Positions 5,418 to 6,595 of a stretch of 6,595 nt of DNA are shown piece after piece (position 1 is the stretch's first letter; every line of letters begins with the position of its first letter). The notes beneath the pieces are model-generated. The model saw only the letters and a program-made list of their open reading frames with translations, did no database searches and was not told where the DNA came from. Both the position numbers and the translations under genes were made by a program. Origin of the DNA: Lysobacteraceae bacterium (GTDB lineage: Bacteria > Pseudomonadota > Gammaproteobacteria > Xanthomonadales > Xanthomonadaceae); assembly GCA_003505795.1 (NCBI GenBank), contig DNXT01000201.1, positions 1 through 6,595 on the forward strand. The letters are read 5' to 3'.

Positions 5418-6595
5418 TCACTCGGCATCGGCCTTGCCCTGCTCGCGCAGTTCGCGCCGCTTGTCCTCGGCGGTGGCCTGGCACGGGCCGGTGATCGCGG
5501 CCGCCGGCACCAGCCACCACTGGCGCCGGTTGGCTACGCCGGCCGGCACCAGCCGGCTGCGGTCGACGCAGCCGAGCAGCGCAGCTTCCTGTACCAGCAG
5601 CCAGCGCCCGTCCGGCCGCTCGGCCTGCCAGGCGACGCCGCGGCGCAGTTGCTCGTCCCAGCGCACCTTGAAGCCGAAGGTCTGCGCCGGGCGGTCGGCC
5701 ATCAGCAGGTTCTGCTCCTTCCAGCCGACCAGCCCCAGCTGCGCGCCCGCGCCGATCCGCCGCCCGGCCGCCTGCATCACCCCGCGCGCCGAGCTGGAAT
5801 CGTTGAGCACCGGATAGGCCAGCAGGCCGTACAGCACCCAGAACGCGCCCAGCACGGAGACCACCGCCAGCGCCGAGCGCCGCACCCGCCACCACAGCAG
5901 GCCGGCACCGCCCCAGGCGCCGACCGCGAGCATGATCCAGGCCAGCGAGCGGGTGACGGTGCCGTCGACGCCGCGGCTGTCGATGATCTTCTGCTCGAAG
6001 CCGGGATGGCCGAACAGCATCGCCGCGCCGGCGCCCAGGAACGCCAGGGTCACCAGCGCCGCGAACGCGAACAGCAGCCGCTGGAACGCCGGCCTGCGCA
6101 TCAGCCCCGGCAGCAGCGGCGCCAGCGCCAGGCAGAACATCGGCAGCGCCGGCAGGATGTAGACGTCGCGCTTGCCGCTGGGGATCGAGAAGAACAGCAC
6201 CACCAGCAGCCACCACGCCAGCGGCAGCAGATAGCGGGGATCGCGCCGCCGGAGCCGGCGCCACCAGGCCGGAAGCGCCCAGGGCAGCGCCAGGATCGCC
6301 GGCATCCACATCGTCGCCATGGTCGCGAAGTGGTACCAGAACGGCTGCGCATGGTCCCACGACTGCGCGTAGCGCTTGGCGGTCTGGCGCAGCAGGATGT
6401 CGTCCAGATAGGCGCGGTACTCCGGCTGCCCCGACCCCAGCGCCAGCGACAGTACCGGCCCCAGCCACAGCCCGATCGCCAGCACGAACAGCGCCGGCCC
6501 CAGCCAGAAGCGCCGGTCGCGCAACTGCACCCGCACCCGCGGCCATCCGCGCAGCGAGGCGATGCCGGCCGGCAGCAGGATCAGCAGCGCGATCA
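5418..6595 (-). CDS. GT39/ArnT-like membrane glycosyltransferase, C-terminal part
   Basis: The visible 391 residues run from the right window edge to the TGA at 5418-5420. The frame stays open through the edge (IALLILLPAG and on, a membrane helix), so the real start and the catalytic N-terminal loops lie outside; the GTG at 6534-6536 is an internal codon. Hydrophobic helices are near visible residues 1-13, 29-50, 93-108, 120-137, 145-165, 173-193, 217-235 and 241-262, followed by a soluble domain (about 263-391). Features of the GT39/ArnT/protein O-mannosyltransferase-like GT-C superfamily include the loop PEYRAYLDDILLRQTAKRYA (57-76), SGKRDVYILPALP (139-151), and YPVLNDSSSARGVMQA (260-275). 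Such proteins take a sugar from a polyprenyl phosphate carrier in the periplasm; ArnT adds aminoarabinose to lipid A. The neighbourhood makes lipid A or core decoration the best guess. The acceptor and sugar are not determined. Confidence 0.88.
   Translation of the reverse strand, partial: IALLILLPAGIASLRGWPRVRVQLRDRRFWLGPALFVLAIGLWLGPVLSLALGSGQPEYRAYLDDILLRQTAKRYAQSWDHAQPFWYHFATMATMWMPAILALPWALPAWWRRLRRRDPRYLLPLAWWLLVVLFFSIPSGKRDVYILPALPMFCLALAPLLPGLMRRPAFQRLLFAFAALVTLAFLGAGAAMLFGHPGFEQKIIDSRGVDGTVTRSLAWIMLAVGAWGGAGLLWWRVRRSALAVVSVLGAFWVLYGLLAYPVLNDSSSARGVMQAAGRRIGAGAQLGLVGWKEQNLLMADRPAQTFGFKVRWDEQLRRGVAWQAERPDGRWLLVQEAALLGCVDRSRLVPAGVANRRQWWLVPAAAITGPCQATAEDKRRELREQGKADAE

Noticed and set aside
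6534..6536. GTG as the start of the GT39 gene
   Set aside because: The frame continues to the window edge with a further membrane helix, and 372 residues would lack the N-terminal catalytic region of the family, so this codon is internal.

Overview
The window comes from a very GC-rich bacterial chromosome. Third codon positions are strongly G/C-biased, and long antisense shadow ORFs appear on both strands. The protein families and layout (membrane PH-domain pair, ArnT-like glycosyltransferase, O-antigen ligase, WaaE-like glycosyltransferase) fit a Gram-negative gammaproteobacterium, most likely Xanthomonadaceae (Xanthomonas, Stenotrophomonas, Lysobacter or a relative). The taxon is inferred from family resemblance and not from a marker gene.

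The left part (1-1784, + strand) holds two translationally coupled genes for bacterial PH-domain (bPH2, DUF304) membrane proteins of the YdbS/YdbT type. The first is cut by the window's left edge. The second starts at a GTG that overlaps the first gene's stop codon.

The rest (1827-6595) is a set of four - strand genes that converge on the PH pair with a 42-base gap. In transcription order they are: a GT39/ArnT-like polyprenyl-phosphate-sugar transferase (N-terminus beyond the right edge), a polytopic O-antigen ligase family protein (WaaL type), a family 2 glycosyltransferase of the WaaE/KdtX lipopolysaccharide-core type, and a CDP-glycerol glycerophosphotransferase-like protein. Together they read as a cell-surface locus for lipopolysaccharide core assembly and decoration. 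The GT2 enzyme would extend the core in the cytoplasm. The ligase would join O-polysaccharide to lipid A-core on the periplasmic face. The GT39 protein would add a lipid-carried sugar in the periplasm. The last enzyme may transfer a phospho-polyol or related group.

The most unusual structure is the 160-base gap between the GT2 gene and the glycerophosphotransferase-like gene. It is bracketed by a 27/29-base imperfect inverted repeat (26 matches, 15 of them contiguous). One arm lies just after the GT2 stop codon. The other covers both possible start codons of the next gene. Further nested inverted repeats lie between them, giving a 173-base element (2856-3028). It could be a translation-blocking mRNA structure, an invertible segment or a miniature inverted-repeat element. 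Two weaker promoter-like sites lie upstream of the ligase and GT2 genes. No tRNA, rRNA, CRISPR array, transposase or prophage gene was seen.
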